From the NCBI RefSeq assembly GCF_024793895.1, contig NZ_JANUSB010000017.1:124001-188000 (forward strand): DNA of 64,000 nucleotides, read 5' to 3'. The stretch is from Serratia sp. AKBS12. Its GTDB lineage: Bacteria > Pseudomonadota > Gammaproteobacteria > Enterobacterales > Enterobacteriaceae. Positions 1 through 7,289 of this stretch are shown piece by piece; within the stretch, counting starts at the first letter, position 1, and each line of letters opens with the position of its first letter. The notes beneath the pieces were generated by a model. That model was not told the origin of the DNA and made no database searches. It was given only the letters and a program-made list of their open reading frames with translations. The position numbers and the translations under genes were made by a program.

Positions 1-457
1 AGATCAGCGGCGCTTGCTGGGTTAACAACCGGGCAAATAACACCCGCTGCAACTGACCACCGGATAATTCACTCACCGGCGCGTGTATCATCTGGCTCAT
101 TCCCACCGTGGCCAATGCCTCGGCTATCTGCGCGCGCGCACTGGCCGTCAATCCGCCCAGCATGCCCCACCGTCGCCAACAGCCCATGGCAACCACGTCG
201 TTGACAACAACTGGAAACTGGCGATCCAGTTCCGCCTGCTGCGGCAAATAGGCAATCGAGGGAAATTTACTGTCGCCGTAGTCGATATGGCCGCCCTGCA
301 ACGGCAATAGCCCGGCGATGGTTTTCAATAAGGTGGATTTGCCGGCACCATTGCTACCGATCACCGCCGTCAGCGATCCGCGGTTGAAACGACCGCTTAA
401 CGGTGGAAACAGAGCACCGGTGCCGTAACCAAAAACCGCATGCCGTAATGCGATCAT
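1..457 (-). CDS. Metal (probably zinc) ABC transporter ATP-binding protein, C-terminus outside window
   Basis: Incomplete at the window edge; 152 codons are visible. The protein is the nucleotide-binding subunit of an ABC importer and would hydrolyse ATP on the cytoplasmic face to drive metal uptake. Seen: a Walker A motif GSNGAGKST near residues 36-44, a Q-loop stretch YLPQQAEL, and the ABC signature LSGGQ followed by LQRVLFARLL. This composition resembles the ZnuC/MntB-type metal family. Its ATG overlaps the stop of the upstream 48-residue membrane gene (ATGA), so the two are translationally coupled. The Zur-type palindrome upstream suggests zinc as substrate (inference). The permease and binding protein would lie to the left of the window. 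Confidence 0.85.
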   Translation of the reverse strand, partial: MIALRHAVFGYGTGALFPPLSGRFNRGSLTAVIGSNGAGKSTLLKTIAGLLPLQGGHIDYGDSKFPSIAYLPQQAELDRQFPVVVNDVVAMGCWRRWGMLGGLTASARAQIAEALATVGMSQMIHAPVSELSGGQLQRVLFARLLTQQAPLI

Positions 458-600
458 GGCAATGCCACCGCCCAGCCGATGGCCAACCATAATGCCGTCA
501 ACAACAGCAGTGCGGCGGCACAGCGCGCCCCGGCAGAGGCGGTGAACCAGCTGTAAACCGGCAATGGCTCCGATTTGTCGTACGCAGAAGAATGCTTCAT
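454..600 (-). CDS. 48-residue single-span membrane protein heading the metal ABC operon
   Basis: Small gene not recognised by family. It starts ATG AAG CAT at 600 and ends TGA at 454, overlapping the ABC ATPase start by four bases. The first 20 residues are polar (MKHSSAYDKSEPLPVYSW), followed by one hydrophobic helix of about 22 residues (ALLLLTALWLAIGWAVALP), so a single-pass inner-membrane protein is likely. A weak purine-rich stretch (AAAGAG) lies 12 bases upstream. It is the first gene after the Zur-type palindrome, so it is likely zinc-repressed together with the transporter. It could be a small auxiliary subunit, a coupling leader, or a remnant of a longer gene. The function is unknown. 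Confidence 0.55.
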   Translation of the reverse strand: MKHSSAYDKSEPLPVYSWFTASAGARCAAALLLLTALWLAIGWAVALP

Positions 601-622
601 GTCGCTAAACGCTCTTTAGTTA

Positions 623-639
623 ATGTTATAATATAACAT
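623..639 (-). promoter_or_regulatory. Zur-type operator (17-bp perfect palindrome)
   Basis: ATGTTATAATATAACAT is a perfect inverted repeat around one central base. It matches the core of the enterobacterial Zur box (AAATGTTATANTATAACATTT type). It sits 23 bases upstream of the small membrane gene of the metal ABC operon, where a repressor would block transcription when zinc is plentiful. The match is seen directly; Zur binding is inference. Confidence 0.75.
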
Positions 640-896
640 CACAACATTAGCGCAGGCTCAAGCGGCGGAAAACATTTTATTGCAACTTAACGTAACGACC
701 GACAATCCCGCCCCACTTTCTCTCTGGGTAGAGCATTGAAGGTTATTGCTAAGATTGTTCTTAAATAGATGGGCTATTTCCGATACGGTAAACGCTTGGG
801 AATTGTAAAAAAACTATGGTAAGTGAAAAGTCTGCCGACGACCGCGCGAAAAAAGAGTAAGATAAGGCTAACGTTGTCGAGAGCAGGCAGAGATAA

Positions 897-1250
897 ATGC
901 ACGTAACCTTGGCTTGTCAGCAGAACGTTAGCTCACTTTCTCGCGATCAATTAATGAAAGTGATTAACGATCGACTGTCAGAGTTAGTTCCCGCGTTAAC
1001 TAGCGGCCTGAGTTTTTATTCAGAAAATGCTCATTATACTGAGGGATCATTAGAAATACTTGAGTTACGACAGCTGTCCGCACTTGAGTATTCAATGAGT
1101 TACCGCTACCAGTGGTACATCTTCAATGCCTGCATTGATATCTACGCTCATGAATACCTTAGTGACAGTGTGCGTTTTAGCCTGAGCCGACAAGGGTTAG
1201 TTTTTGATATAATTGACAACTCCCGCCCGTCAACGGCAGACGAATTGTAA
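897..1250 (+). CDS. Hypothetical protein, 117 residues
   Basis: I do not recognise this protein. It begins ATG at 897 with only a weak ribosome site (GGCAGAG, about six bases upstream), and ends TAA at 1250. It has no signal peptide, membrane segment or obvious catalytic motif. It is mixed alpha/beta in character, with an aromatic centre (YRYQWYIF) and an acidic C-terminus. Base composition is more AT-rich than most neighbours. It lies upstream of and in the same direction as tomB-hha, 157 bases away, but an operon is not evident. A lineage-specific small gene is likely. It has an uninterrupted frame and sensible codons, so I think it is real. Confidence 0.6.
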   Translation: MHVTLACQQNVSSLSRDQLMKVINDRLSELVPALTSGLSFYSENAHYTEGSLEILELRQLSALEYSMSYRYQWYIFNACIDIYAHEYLSDSVRFSLSRQGLVFDIIDNSRPSTADEL

Positions 1251-1407
1251 GATTACGTAATAATTACAGGCCAGCTGCGGAAAAATGATTTATATTAATA
1301 ATACGGAAAGTTTATATCGCATCACTTAAGCTACCTCCGACAAGAAGTCCACCAGCTTACTCACAGAGTGTTATCACACCGAAATTAAGACTTACGGAGG
1401 GGATGAT

Positions 1408-1776
1408 ATGGATGAGTATTCGCCTAAGCGGCACGATATTGCCCAGCTTAAATTCTTGTGCGAAACTTTGTATGATGAAGGGATCGCGACTCTCGGTGAC
1501 AGCCACCATGGCTGGGTAAACGATCCAACGTCTGCGATCAACCTACAGCTTAATGAACTGATTGAGCATATTGCTTCGTTTATCATGAGCTATAAAATAA
1601 AATACATGGACGAAAGCGATTTTTCGGAACTGGTCGAAGAATATCTCGACGATACCTACACGCTGTTTAGTAGTTACGGTATTAATGATTCCGATCTGCG
1701 TCGTTGGCAAAAAACCAAAGCGCGACTATTCAGAATGTTCTCAGGAGAGGGCATCTGTACTACGATGAAAACTTAA
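1408..1776 (+). CDS. tomB: TomB (YbaJ), Hha toxicity modulator / antitoxin
   Basis: 122 residues, against about 124 in E. coli. The N-terminal two thirds is close to E. coli TomB ([49 protein letters not shown]), while the last 15 residues differ. TomB counteracts Hha toxicity, affects biofilm formation, and is described as an oxygen-dependent antitoxin acting through a conserved cysteine. Cys18 (KFLCE) is present. A strong ribosome site GGAGGGG precedes the ATG. It lies 50 bases upstream of hha in the conserved tomB-hha order, so the two are probably co-transcribed. Confidence 0.95.
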   Translation: MDEYSPKRHDIAQLKFLCETLYDEGIATLGDSHHGWVNDPTSAINLQLNELIEHIASFIMSYKIKYMDESDFSELVEEYLDDTYTLFSSYGINDSDLRRWQKTKARLFRMFSGEGICTTMKT

Positions 1777-1826
1777 GGGATAATTATCCCCAAATTATTC
1801 GACGGTTAATAAGACTAAAGGTTATC

Positions 1827-2030
1827 ATGACTAAAATTGACTATCTGATGCGTTTACGTAAATGCACCACGATTGACACGCTTGAACGCGTTATTGAAAA
1901 AAACAAGTATGAACTTTCTGACGACGAACTGGAACTTTTTTACTCTGCGGCGGATCATCGGCTGGCCGAGCTGACGATGAATAAACTGTATGACAAAGTG
2001 CCGACTGCCGTTTGGAAATACGTAAGATAA
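1827..2030 (+). CDS. hha: Hha/YmoA nucleoid-associated modulator
   Basis: 67 residues, starting [13 protein letters not shown]. This is the short YmoA-like form of Yersinia and Serratia; E. coli Hha has five more N-terminal residues. Hha family proteins bind H-NS (and StpA) and help silence horizontally acquired and virulence genes. Seen: the nearly invariant block [17 protein letters not shown] and the stretch [19 protein letters not shown]. The frame is open upstream to 1704, but the start is set at 1827 by family length and the upstream AAAGG. It is the toxin-like partner of TomB. Confidence 0.96.
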   Translation: MTKIDYLMRLRKCTTIDTLERVIEKNKYELSDDELELFYSAADHRLAELTMNKLYDKVPTAVWKYVR

Positions 2031-2189
2031 TCCAAGATTTGTCTGCGTTGAGCCGATGCCGTGGTCGGCCTCAATGAGAATATTATTTAGCATTCTTTTA
2101 TTCCTAAAAGATATTACGTCAATATCTAGCACCATGAAAAATCAATTTACTTTTGGCTGCTCATTGCCTCCAGTCTGGATGCTTTTTTA

Positions 2190-2534
2190 TCAGCGGGTAA
2201 AGGCCTGCGCTTGCTCCGTTAATATCCAGGCAAGGTAACCACCAATTACTGATGGCAGCTTTGCTCCTAGCGGGAGCGGGAATGTAGTCTTAGCGAAAAT
2301 TGCGCGGAAACCACGGGAAACGTAGGAGGTATCTCTAACAGCTCCAGCAGGTTTCCTACGCGAGGGAGAGACATGCAGGCGGGATAGCACAGCGGCAATA
2401 GCACCAAAGTCATCAACATCCTCGCTGCTCGGCCGCGTCTCACAGAACACCATGGAAAACCGTTCACCGGTGCTCAGATTTGGCCGTCCTACATCCCCAT
2501 TTAGCAGTTCAACTGTATCCATCCCTGCCCCCAT
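2190..2534 (-). CDS. Doubtful open frame, 114 residues
   Basis: Open frame with ATG at 2534 and an internal ATG at 2522 (MDTVELLNGDVG). It contains LSTGERFSMVFCETRPSSED and GAKLPSVIGGYLAW. There is no ribosome site before 2534, and a G-rich stretch lies too close to 2522. No family is recognised. The opposite strand is also open over much of it, so it may be a non-coding or degraded stretch. It is recorded because no other gene claims this interval. Confidence 0.2.
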   Translation of the reverse strand: MGAGMDTVELLNGDVGRPNLSTGERFSMVFCETRPSSEDVDDFGAIAAVLSRLHVSPSRRKPAGAVRDTSYVSRGFRAIFAKTTFPLPLGAKLPSVIGGYLAWILTEQAQAFTR

Positions 2535-2760
2535 TACGTTAGTCGAATTGATATTAATAGCTAAGGCCTAACCCGAGGCAACAGGCTTAATAACGCCTAG
2601 TTGCAAACCTCTCACGACTCAAAAATTTTGAACCAAGCGTGAGCAGGAGATATGAGAATGTAAAAGTTTTGATAAAAGGCAATAATTGAGATTAGTCTTA
2701 TAAAAAGATTTCTTATGAAACAACCTTGATGCTATATAAGCGTGCAACTGTTCCTTGTGA

Positions 2761-2967
2761 GCGTCTTTAGCTCTGAGTGGTGATGATACAGCTGCAATTG
2801 GTGGAGTGAATGACGAATTATCCTCGGAGAGGGGAAAGAATAGCGCTGAACACGCATTGAGCAAGTGCGAAGTAATACGCGGATTTCCCGACGTTTTCGA
2901 GCTGCCGGTAGATTCTACGGTAGTAGCCAATGCCGTGACGGGAGAGAGCCAGGTGAGATACGGTTAG
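2761..2967 (+). pseudogene. Possible C-terminal gene remnant (no start codon)
   Basis: A 68-codon frame is open from just after a TGA (2758-2760) to a TAG at 2965-2967. It has no ATG; GTG at 2806 is the only conventional start and lacks a clear ribosome site. The translation has balanced, protein-like composition (for example SSERGKNSAEHALSKCEVIR and FPDVFELPVDSTVVANAV). This suggests the tail of a gene whose front has been lost. The family is not identified. The opposite strand is open too, so coding is uncertain. Confidence 0.25.
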
Positions 2968-3058
2968 TATCCCCTACGATCCACAAAAAGTGTGACGCCT
3001 GCGAATACAATGCTCTAAATCTAAATAAATAACCAACAAATCAATCAGTTATCTAAAT

Positions 3059-3172
3059 TGGTGGAGGCCCTGCCAGCTACATCCCGGCACACACGTCACC
3101 TGCTGCGGCTGCTTCCTTCCGGACCTGACCGAGTTCACAAGTTAGTGTTGCGGGAGAACCAACAGGGCCCCC
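3059..3172 (-). ncRNA. ffs: 4.5S RNA of the signal recognition particle
   Basis: Reading leftward, the sequence starts GGGGGCCCTGTTGGTTCTCC, contains the conserved SRP apical motif TCAGGTCCGGAAGGAAGCAG, and ends with GCCGGGATGTAGCTGGCAGG and a complementary closing helix. It aligns along its whole length with E. coli 4.5S RNA (114 nt). It binds Ffh to deliver inner-membrane proteins to FtsY and the translocon. The exact 3' end is placed by analogy, because processing cannot be seen. Confidence 0.95.
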
Positions 3173-3204
3173 ATTGACGGCTTCTGTACTTCGAAGCGGT
3201 GGGC

Positions 3205-3233
3205 ATTATCGTTGATGGCACCCCAAATAGCAA
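3205..3233 (-). promoter_or_regulatory. Sigma70 promoter of ffs
   Basis: Reading leftward, TTGCTA (-35, 3228-3233) and GATAAT (-10, 3205-3210) are separated by 17 bases. A GC-rich discriminator (GCCCACC) follows. The predicted start gives a 5' leader of about 25 nt before mature 4.5S RNA, similar to the processed leader known in E. coli. Confidence 0.65.
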
Positions 3234-3319
3234 GCCAACCGGACCTGACCGCTGTTTTCTTACCCACCCCTGCTGTGGCACACTGCCAACCTGGGTTTTA
3301 CAGGGTAGGTAAACAGCAG

Positions 3320-3634
3320 ATGGAATCAACAGATGCCACCTTCCGCCAGCGCGTATTTCATGTCGTCGCGGCAATTCCTGCGGGTAAAGTCACCACCTAT
3401 GGTGAGGTGGCGCAACTGGCGGGATCTCCGCGCGCTGCACGGCAGGTCGGTGGCGTATTGAAGAAGTTACCGCCAGGCAGCAGTTTGCCATGGCACCGGG
3501 TGATCAATCGTCATGGCAAGATTTCATTGCGCGGGGAGGATTTTCAGCGTCAGCGCCAGGCGCTGTTGGCGGAGGGTATCCAATTTGGCGTCGGCGGCGT
3601 GATCGATCTGCGCCGTTTTGGCTGGCGCCTATAA
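3320..3634 (+). CDS. atl: Alkyltransferase-like protein (O6-alkylguanine recognition)
   Basis: 104 residues. It is homologous to the C-terminal domain of O6-methylguanine-DNA methyltransferase, but the active-site PCHR is replaced by PWHR (Trp58). This is the hallmark of ATL proteins, which bind O6-alkylguanine, flip it out and flag it for nucleotide excision repair instead of removing the alkyl group. Seen: the helix-turn-helix region VTTYGEVAQLAGSPRAARQVG and the arginine-finger area. The frame is open upstream to 3212, but ATG 3320 fits the domain start. E. coli YbaZ/Atl is about 25 residues longer at the N-terminus. Confidence 0.92.
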   Translation: MESTDATFRQRVFHVVAAIPAGKVTTYGEVAQLAGSPRAARQVGGVLKKLPPGSSLPWHRVINRHGKISLRGEDFQRQRQALLAEGIQFGVGGVIDLRRFGWRL

Positions 3635-3639
3635 TAAAA

Positions 3640-3667
3640 CAGCCTTTGGCCGGCCGGCCAAAGGCTG
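3640..3667 (-). terminator. Rho-independent terminator of ybaY (may serve atl too)
   Basis: A 28-base perfect palindrome (CAGCCTTTGGCC, GGCC centre, mirrored). Leftward it is followed by TTTTATTAT, the U-tract expected for ybaY transcripts. It lies between two convergent genes, so it may work in both directions. Confidence 0.8.
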
Positions 3668-3700
3668 TCGAACGACACACCGAGATAAGAATCTATCGCA

Positions 3701-4195
3701 TTATGGCATGGCGGTTGGTGTCGCCTGCACCGGAATGTTCTGTACCGGAACCAATTGCAAATCGGCACGAGTGCCGTTGCGGTTCACCACTTCCTGAATG
3801 GTGTCGGTAATAAAGGTCAACTGACCATCCACGGTGATTGCCGCGCTCAGGATGATACGTGCGTTCGGCTGAATTTCCGCCGGATTGAAAGGTATGGCGA
3901 AGTTAAACGGTGCCTGCTGGCCTTCGGTGCGAATCACCCGCTGGGCAATCACTTTGGAAGGCGCATCAGCCAGCGAAGCATCCGAAAGGGTTACCGTCAG
4001 CACCGCATTCGGAGGCAGCGCGATACGTTGACGCATGTTAACCGAACCTGTCACCGCCGGGCCCTGAACCTGCATTTGCTGCGCAGTCGCCGGGCTGCCT
4101 GCTGCCGGTGTTGGCACCTCCGCACTCTTCTGGGCGCAGCCGGCCAATGTGACGGTTAATGCAGTAGCTCCACCAAGGATTTGCCAGAGTTTCAT
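3701..4195 (-). CDS. ybaY: YbaY family lipoprotein
   Basis: 164 residues. A lipoprotein signal ends at LAGC (Cys20), so the mature protein is lipid-anchored, probably in the outer membrane. An alanine/proline/glutamine-rich linker follows. A C-terminal domain of the YbaY/YscW type then carries MRQRIALPPNAVLTVTLSDAS and FNPAEIQPNARIILSAAIT. This domain is shared with the Yersinia pilotin-like YscW, and the function of YbaY itself is unclear. A ribosome site (AGGAG) precedes the start. It is divergent from tesB. Confidence 0.93.
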   Translation of the reverse strand: MKLWQILGGATALTVTLAGCAQKSAEVPTPAAGSPATAQQMQVQGPAVTGSVNMRQRIALPPNAVLTVTLSDASLADAPSKVIAQRVIRTEGQQAPFNFAIPFNPAEIQPNARIILSAAITVDGQLTFITDTIQEVVNRNGTRADLQLVPVQNIPVQATPTAMP

Positions 4196-4425
4196 GGGTC
4201 GGTCTCCTTTATTATTCTCAACACGTTGGTGGCTTTAACCACCTGACCCATTAAACCTAGCACAAAATCCTGAAAAATTCCTATTAGCCTACCTATTAAT
4301 CACTTAGCGTTCTAATAACGCTCACTATTAAGGCAATTTCGTCTGTGTCATAACGCAAGATGTTGACGTCCCGCCGTGATATTCAGCACACTGCATAAAA
4401 TGATTATTAAAAGGGTAACTTTTTT

Positions 4426-5289
4426 ATGAGCCAGGCACTGCAAAATCTCCTTGAACTGCTCGATTTGGAAAAAATCGAAGAAGGATTGTTCCGCGGCCAA
4501 AGTGAAGATCTCGGTTTACGCCAGGTATTTGGCGGCCAGGTCGTCGGTCAGGCACTCTACGCCGCCAAACAGACCATTCCCGCCGAGCGCAGCGTGCACT
4601 CGTTCCATAGCTATTTCCTGCGTCCGGGCGACAGCAGCAAACCCATCGTCTATGACGTCGAAACGCTGCGTGACGGCAACAGCTTCAGCGCCCGCCGGGT
4701 CAGCGCCATCCAGAACGGCAAGCCGATCTTTTACATGACCGCATCGTTCCAAAGCCCGGAAGAGGGTTTTGAACATCAAAACACCATGCCGGAGGTGCCG
4801 CCGCCGGAAGGATTGATGTCGGAATCGGCAATCGCACAAAAACTGGCGCATATGCTGCCGGAAAAGGTACGGGACAAATTTATCGGCCAAAAGCCACTCG
4901 AAATACGCCCGGTGAAATTCCATAATCCATTGCAGGGCAGCGTGGAAGAGCCACATCGCTACGTCTGGTTGCGCGCCAACGGCAGTATGCCGGACGACCA
5001 GCGCATCCACCAATACCTGTTGGGTTACGCCTCGGACTTCAACTTCCTGCCAACGGCGCTACAGCCACACGGCGTCGGCTTCCTCGAGCCGGGCATGCAG
5101 GTTGCCACCATTGACCATTCGATGTGGTTCCACCGCCCATTCCGCCTGGACGATTGGCTACTGTACGCGGTTGAAAGCACCTCGGCATCCGGCGCCCGCG
5201 GTTTTGTACGTGGCCAGTTTTACACCCGCGAAGGGGTACTGATCGCCAGCACGGTACAGGAAGGGGTTATTCGCCAGCGCCAAGCTTGA
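4426..5289 (+). CDS. tesB: Acyl-CoA thioesterase II
   Basis: 287 residues, family length about 286. Double-hotdog thioesterase that hydrolyses medium- and long-chain acyl-CoA to free fatty acid and CoA in the cytoplasm. The E. coli catalytic triad is preserved at the same numbers: Asp204 (YASDFNF), Thr228 (QVATIDHS) and Gln278 (STVQEG). [10 protein letters not shown] near residue 35 is the N-terminal hotdog signature. It is transcribed alone, divergent from ybaY, and ends in a strong hairpin shared with amtB. Confidence 0.97.
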   Translation: MSQALQNLLELLDLEKIEEGLFRGQSEDLGLRQVFGGQVVGQALYAAKQTIPAERSVHSFHSYFLRPGDSSKPIVYDVETLRDGNSFSARRVSAIQNGKPIFYMTASFQSPEEGFEHQNTMPEVPPPEGLMSESAIAQKLAHMLPEKVRDKFIGQKPLEIRPVKFHNPLQGSVEEPHRYVWLRANGSMPDDQRIHQYLLGYASDFNFLPTALQPHGVGFLEPGMQVATIDHSMWFHRPFRLDDWLLYAVESTSASGARGFVRGQFYTREGVLIASTVQEGVIRQRQA

Positions 5290-5306
5290 TAAGGCACAAA
5301 GGAAAA

Positions 5307-5326
5307 GGGCGATGTGATCATCGCCC
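5307..5326. terminator. Bidirectional terminator between tesB and amtB
   Basis: GGGCGAT and ATCGCCC form a seven-base-pair stem with a six-base loop. It is flanked by AAAA on the left and TTTTTT on the right, so it can terminate tesB rightward and amtB leftward. Confidence 0.85.
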
Positions 5327-5391
5327 TTTTTTGCATCATCATTATTTTTTATGTTTAGCGCACCGCTCTTCTTTACAACTTGCTACTCATC

Positions 5392-6678
5392 TTACTGGTT
5401 ATACGCACTCTCGCCGTGACTGTTGACGTCCAGGCCTTCGCGCTCCTGTTCTTCCGGTACGCGCAGCCCGACGATGGCGCCGGCCACTTTAAAGGCGAGG
5501 AATGCCGCCACGCCAGACCACACCAGCGTAATGAGCACGCTTAACAGCTGCACCCACACCTGGTGGCCCATGGTGACGCCCTCGGCGTACCCGGTGCCGC
5601 CCAGCGACGATGCAGTGAACACACCGGTCAACAGGCAACCGACGATGCCACATACGCCATGCACGCCGAAGACATCACAGGTGTCGTCCACTTTCAGCCA
5701 TTTCTTCAGCGTGACCACGCCCCACAGGCCGGCAACCCCGCCCACCAGACCAATGATTAACGCGCCCCCCACGCCAACGGTGCCAGCGGCCGGCGTTACG
5801 GCAACCAGACCGGCGATGCAGCCGGAACATGCGCCCAGCAACGACGGCTTGCCACGCACAATCCATTCGGCAAAGGTCCAGGACAGGATCGCGCCTGCGG
5901 TAGCAATCACGGTATTGAGGAACGCCAGAGCCGCAATGCCGTTGGCCGCGCTGGCCGAGCCGGCGTTGAAACCAAACCAACCGATGTACAGGATCGAAGC
6001 CCCGGTAAACACCATCGGCAAGTTATGCGGTTTGAACGCTTCCTTGCCAAAGCCGGCACGCTTGCCCAACAGATAGGCTCCCACCAGTCCGGCGCTTGCG
6101 GCGTTGATATGCACCACGGTTCCGCCAGCGAAGTCCAGCGCACCGTCTGCCGCCAGGAAGCCACCGCCCCACACCATATGCGCCACCGGCAGATAGGAAA
6201 TGGTGAACCAGATGGTGGCGAAAATCACCACCGCGGAAAAGCGAATGCGTTCGGCGAAGCCACCCACTACCAGCGCCACGGTGATACAGGCGAAGGAGCA
6301 CTGGAACGCAACATGGATCATTTGGCTGAAGGTGCCGGTAACGCTGTCAATGCCGATACCTTTCAGCATGGCCGTTTCAAATCCGCCGAAGAAAGCATTG
6401 CCTTCGCTGAAGGCCAGGCTATAACCGTACAGCACCCACAGTACACATACCAAGGCAAAGGTAACGGTGACCTGCGTCAACATCGACAGAACGTTTTTCG
6501 AGCGCAGCAAACCACCGTAAAACAGCGCCACGCCAGGTAAGGTCATAAACAGCACCAACGCGGTGCAAATCATCATGAACGCGTTGTCTGCCTTGTCTGC
6601 TACCGCCGGAGCGGCCAGAGCCAAAGAGGGAACCAGGGTCACCGTACTCAGGCCCAACATGGAGAAAAGTTTTTTCAT
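5392..6678 (-). CDS. amtB: Ammonium channel AmtB
   Basis: 428 residues with an N-terminal signal peptide (LALAA before PAVADKADNAF), then the 11-span Amt fold. It conducts NH3/NH4+ across the inner membrane and is blocked by GlnK when nitrogen is sufficient. Seen: the pore histidine segments VVHINAASAG and FGVHGVCGIVG (the twin-His pair) and the signature near LTQVTVTFALVCVLW. ATG at 6678 is chosen over a TTG two codons upstream because it matches the family and has GGGATGG upstream. It lies 36 bases after glnK in the conserved glnK-amtB operon. Confidence 0.98.
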   Translation of the reverse strand: MKKLFSMLGLSTVTLVPSLALAAPAVADKADNAFMMICTALVLFMTLPGVALFYGGLLRSKNVLSMLTQVTVTFALVCVLWVLYGYSLAFSEGNAFFGGFETAMLKGIGIDSVTGTFSQMIHVAFQCSFACITVALVVGGFAERIRFSAVVIFATIWFTISYLPVAHMVWGGGFLAADGALDFAGGTVVHINAASAGLVGAYLLGKRAGFGKEAFKPHNLPMVFTGASILYIGWFGFNAGSASAANGIAALAFLNTVIATAGAILSWTFAEWIVRGKPSLLGACSGCIAGLVAVTPAAGTVGVGGALIIGLVGGVAGLWGVVTLKKWLKVDDTCDVFGVHGVCGIVGCLLTGVFTASSLGGTGYAEGVTMGHQVWVQLLSVLITLVWSGVAAFLAFKVAGAIVGLRVPEEQEREGLDVNSHGESAYNQ

Positions 6679-6714
6679 TATCAATCCATCCCATCTACTT
6701 AACTGAGCCAGTAT

Positions 6715-7053
6715 TTACAGTGCTGCTTCATCTGTTTCGCCGGTGCGTATGCGAATAACACGTTGCAATTCGGCAACGAAAATCTTGCCGTCACCGATTT
6801 TGCCGGTGTAGGCAGCTTTACTAATGACATCAACCACTTCATCTAATTGATCGTCAGCGATGGCGATATCGATTTTGACCTTCGGTAAAAAGTTGACGCT
6901 GTATTCGGCACCACGATAAAGCTCTGCATGCCCCTTCTGGCGTCCGAACCCTTTCACTTCGGTTACGGTCAGCCCTTGAATACCTACAGAGGATAGGGCT
7001 TCACGCACGTCCTCCAACTTGAATGGTTTGATCACCACGGTAACCAGCTTCAT
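6715..7053 (-). CDS. glnK: PII nitrogen regulatory protein GlnK
   Basis: 112 residues, the exact PII length. Trimeric sensor of 2-oxoglutarate and ATP/ADP. Its T-loop is uridylylated by GlnD at Tyr51, which is present in YRGAEY. Unmodified GlnK plugs AmtB; it also tunes NtrB activity. Seen: GFGRQKGHAELYRG (T-loop) and the C-terminal signature GKIGDGKIFV. It heads the glnK-amtB operon behind a sigma54 promoter and NtrC sites, so it is induced by nitrogen limitation. Confidence 0.98.
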   Translation of the reverse strand: MKLVTVVIKPFKLEDVREALSSVGIQGLTVTEVKGFGRQKGHAELYRGAEYSVNFLPKVKIDIAIADDQLDEVVDVISKAAYTGKIGDGKIFVAELQRVIRIRTGETDEAAL

Positions 7054-7104
7054 ATTGCCTCTCCACGATTAAGCCCAAACTCACCCTGGGTACCTGGCTA
7101 ATAA

Positions 7105-7120
7105 AGCAAAGGTTGTGCCA
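7105..7120 (-). promoter_or_regulatory. Sigma54 promoter of glnK-amtB
   Basis: Reading leftward: TGGCAC, five bases, TTGCT. This is a near-perfect -24/-12 element, 52 bases upstream of the glnK ATG. Confidence 0.9.
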
Positions 7121-7227
7121 TAAATAGTTTTATATGAACTTTCAGCCAATTACCCGGCCGAAGGGCAATCGTCGGTAGCGTAAGCCGCGCCCGGCAAGCA
7201 ACGAAAGGTAACGGTGGTCAATTAATG

Positions 7228-7244
7228 TGCACTGCAATTGTGCA
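7228..7244 (-). promoter_or_regulatory. NtrC (GlnG) binding site
   Basis: TGCACTGCAATTGTGCA matches the NtrC enhancer consensus TGCAC-N7-GTGCA exactly. It lies about 110 bases upstream of the sigma54 promoter, a usual enhancer distance. Confidence 0.85.
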
Positions 7245-7289
7245 GCGTGCGCCGCCAGGGTGCATGACAAGACATTTTGCCTGATAGTC

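Larger units (their letters stand above)
2031..3058. other. About 1 kb without a supported gene, between hha and ffs
   Basis: No gene here is convincing. Several short frames are open on both strands. They include a minus-strand frame of 114 residues (2190-2534), another of 103 residues (2619-2930), and a plus-strand frame without an ATG (2761-2967) that reads like a protein C-terminus. None has a good ribosome site or a family I recognise. The sequence is more AT-rich and less regular than the flanks. It abuts the 3' end of ffs, a position where integrative DNA often sits. Decayed mobile DNA or an uncharacterised RNA are both possible. Confidence 0.5.

Noticed and set aside
2530-3000. Idea of a degenerate group II intron or retron RNA in the orphan region
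   Set aside because: I looked for a domain V-like hairpin, a reverse transcriptase frame and retron msr/msd features on both strands and found none that hold.
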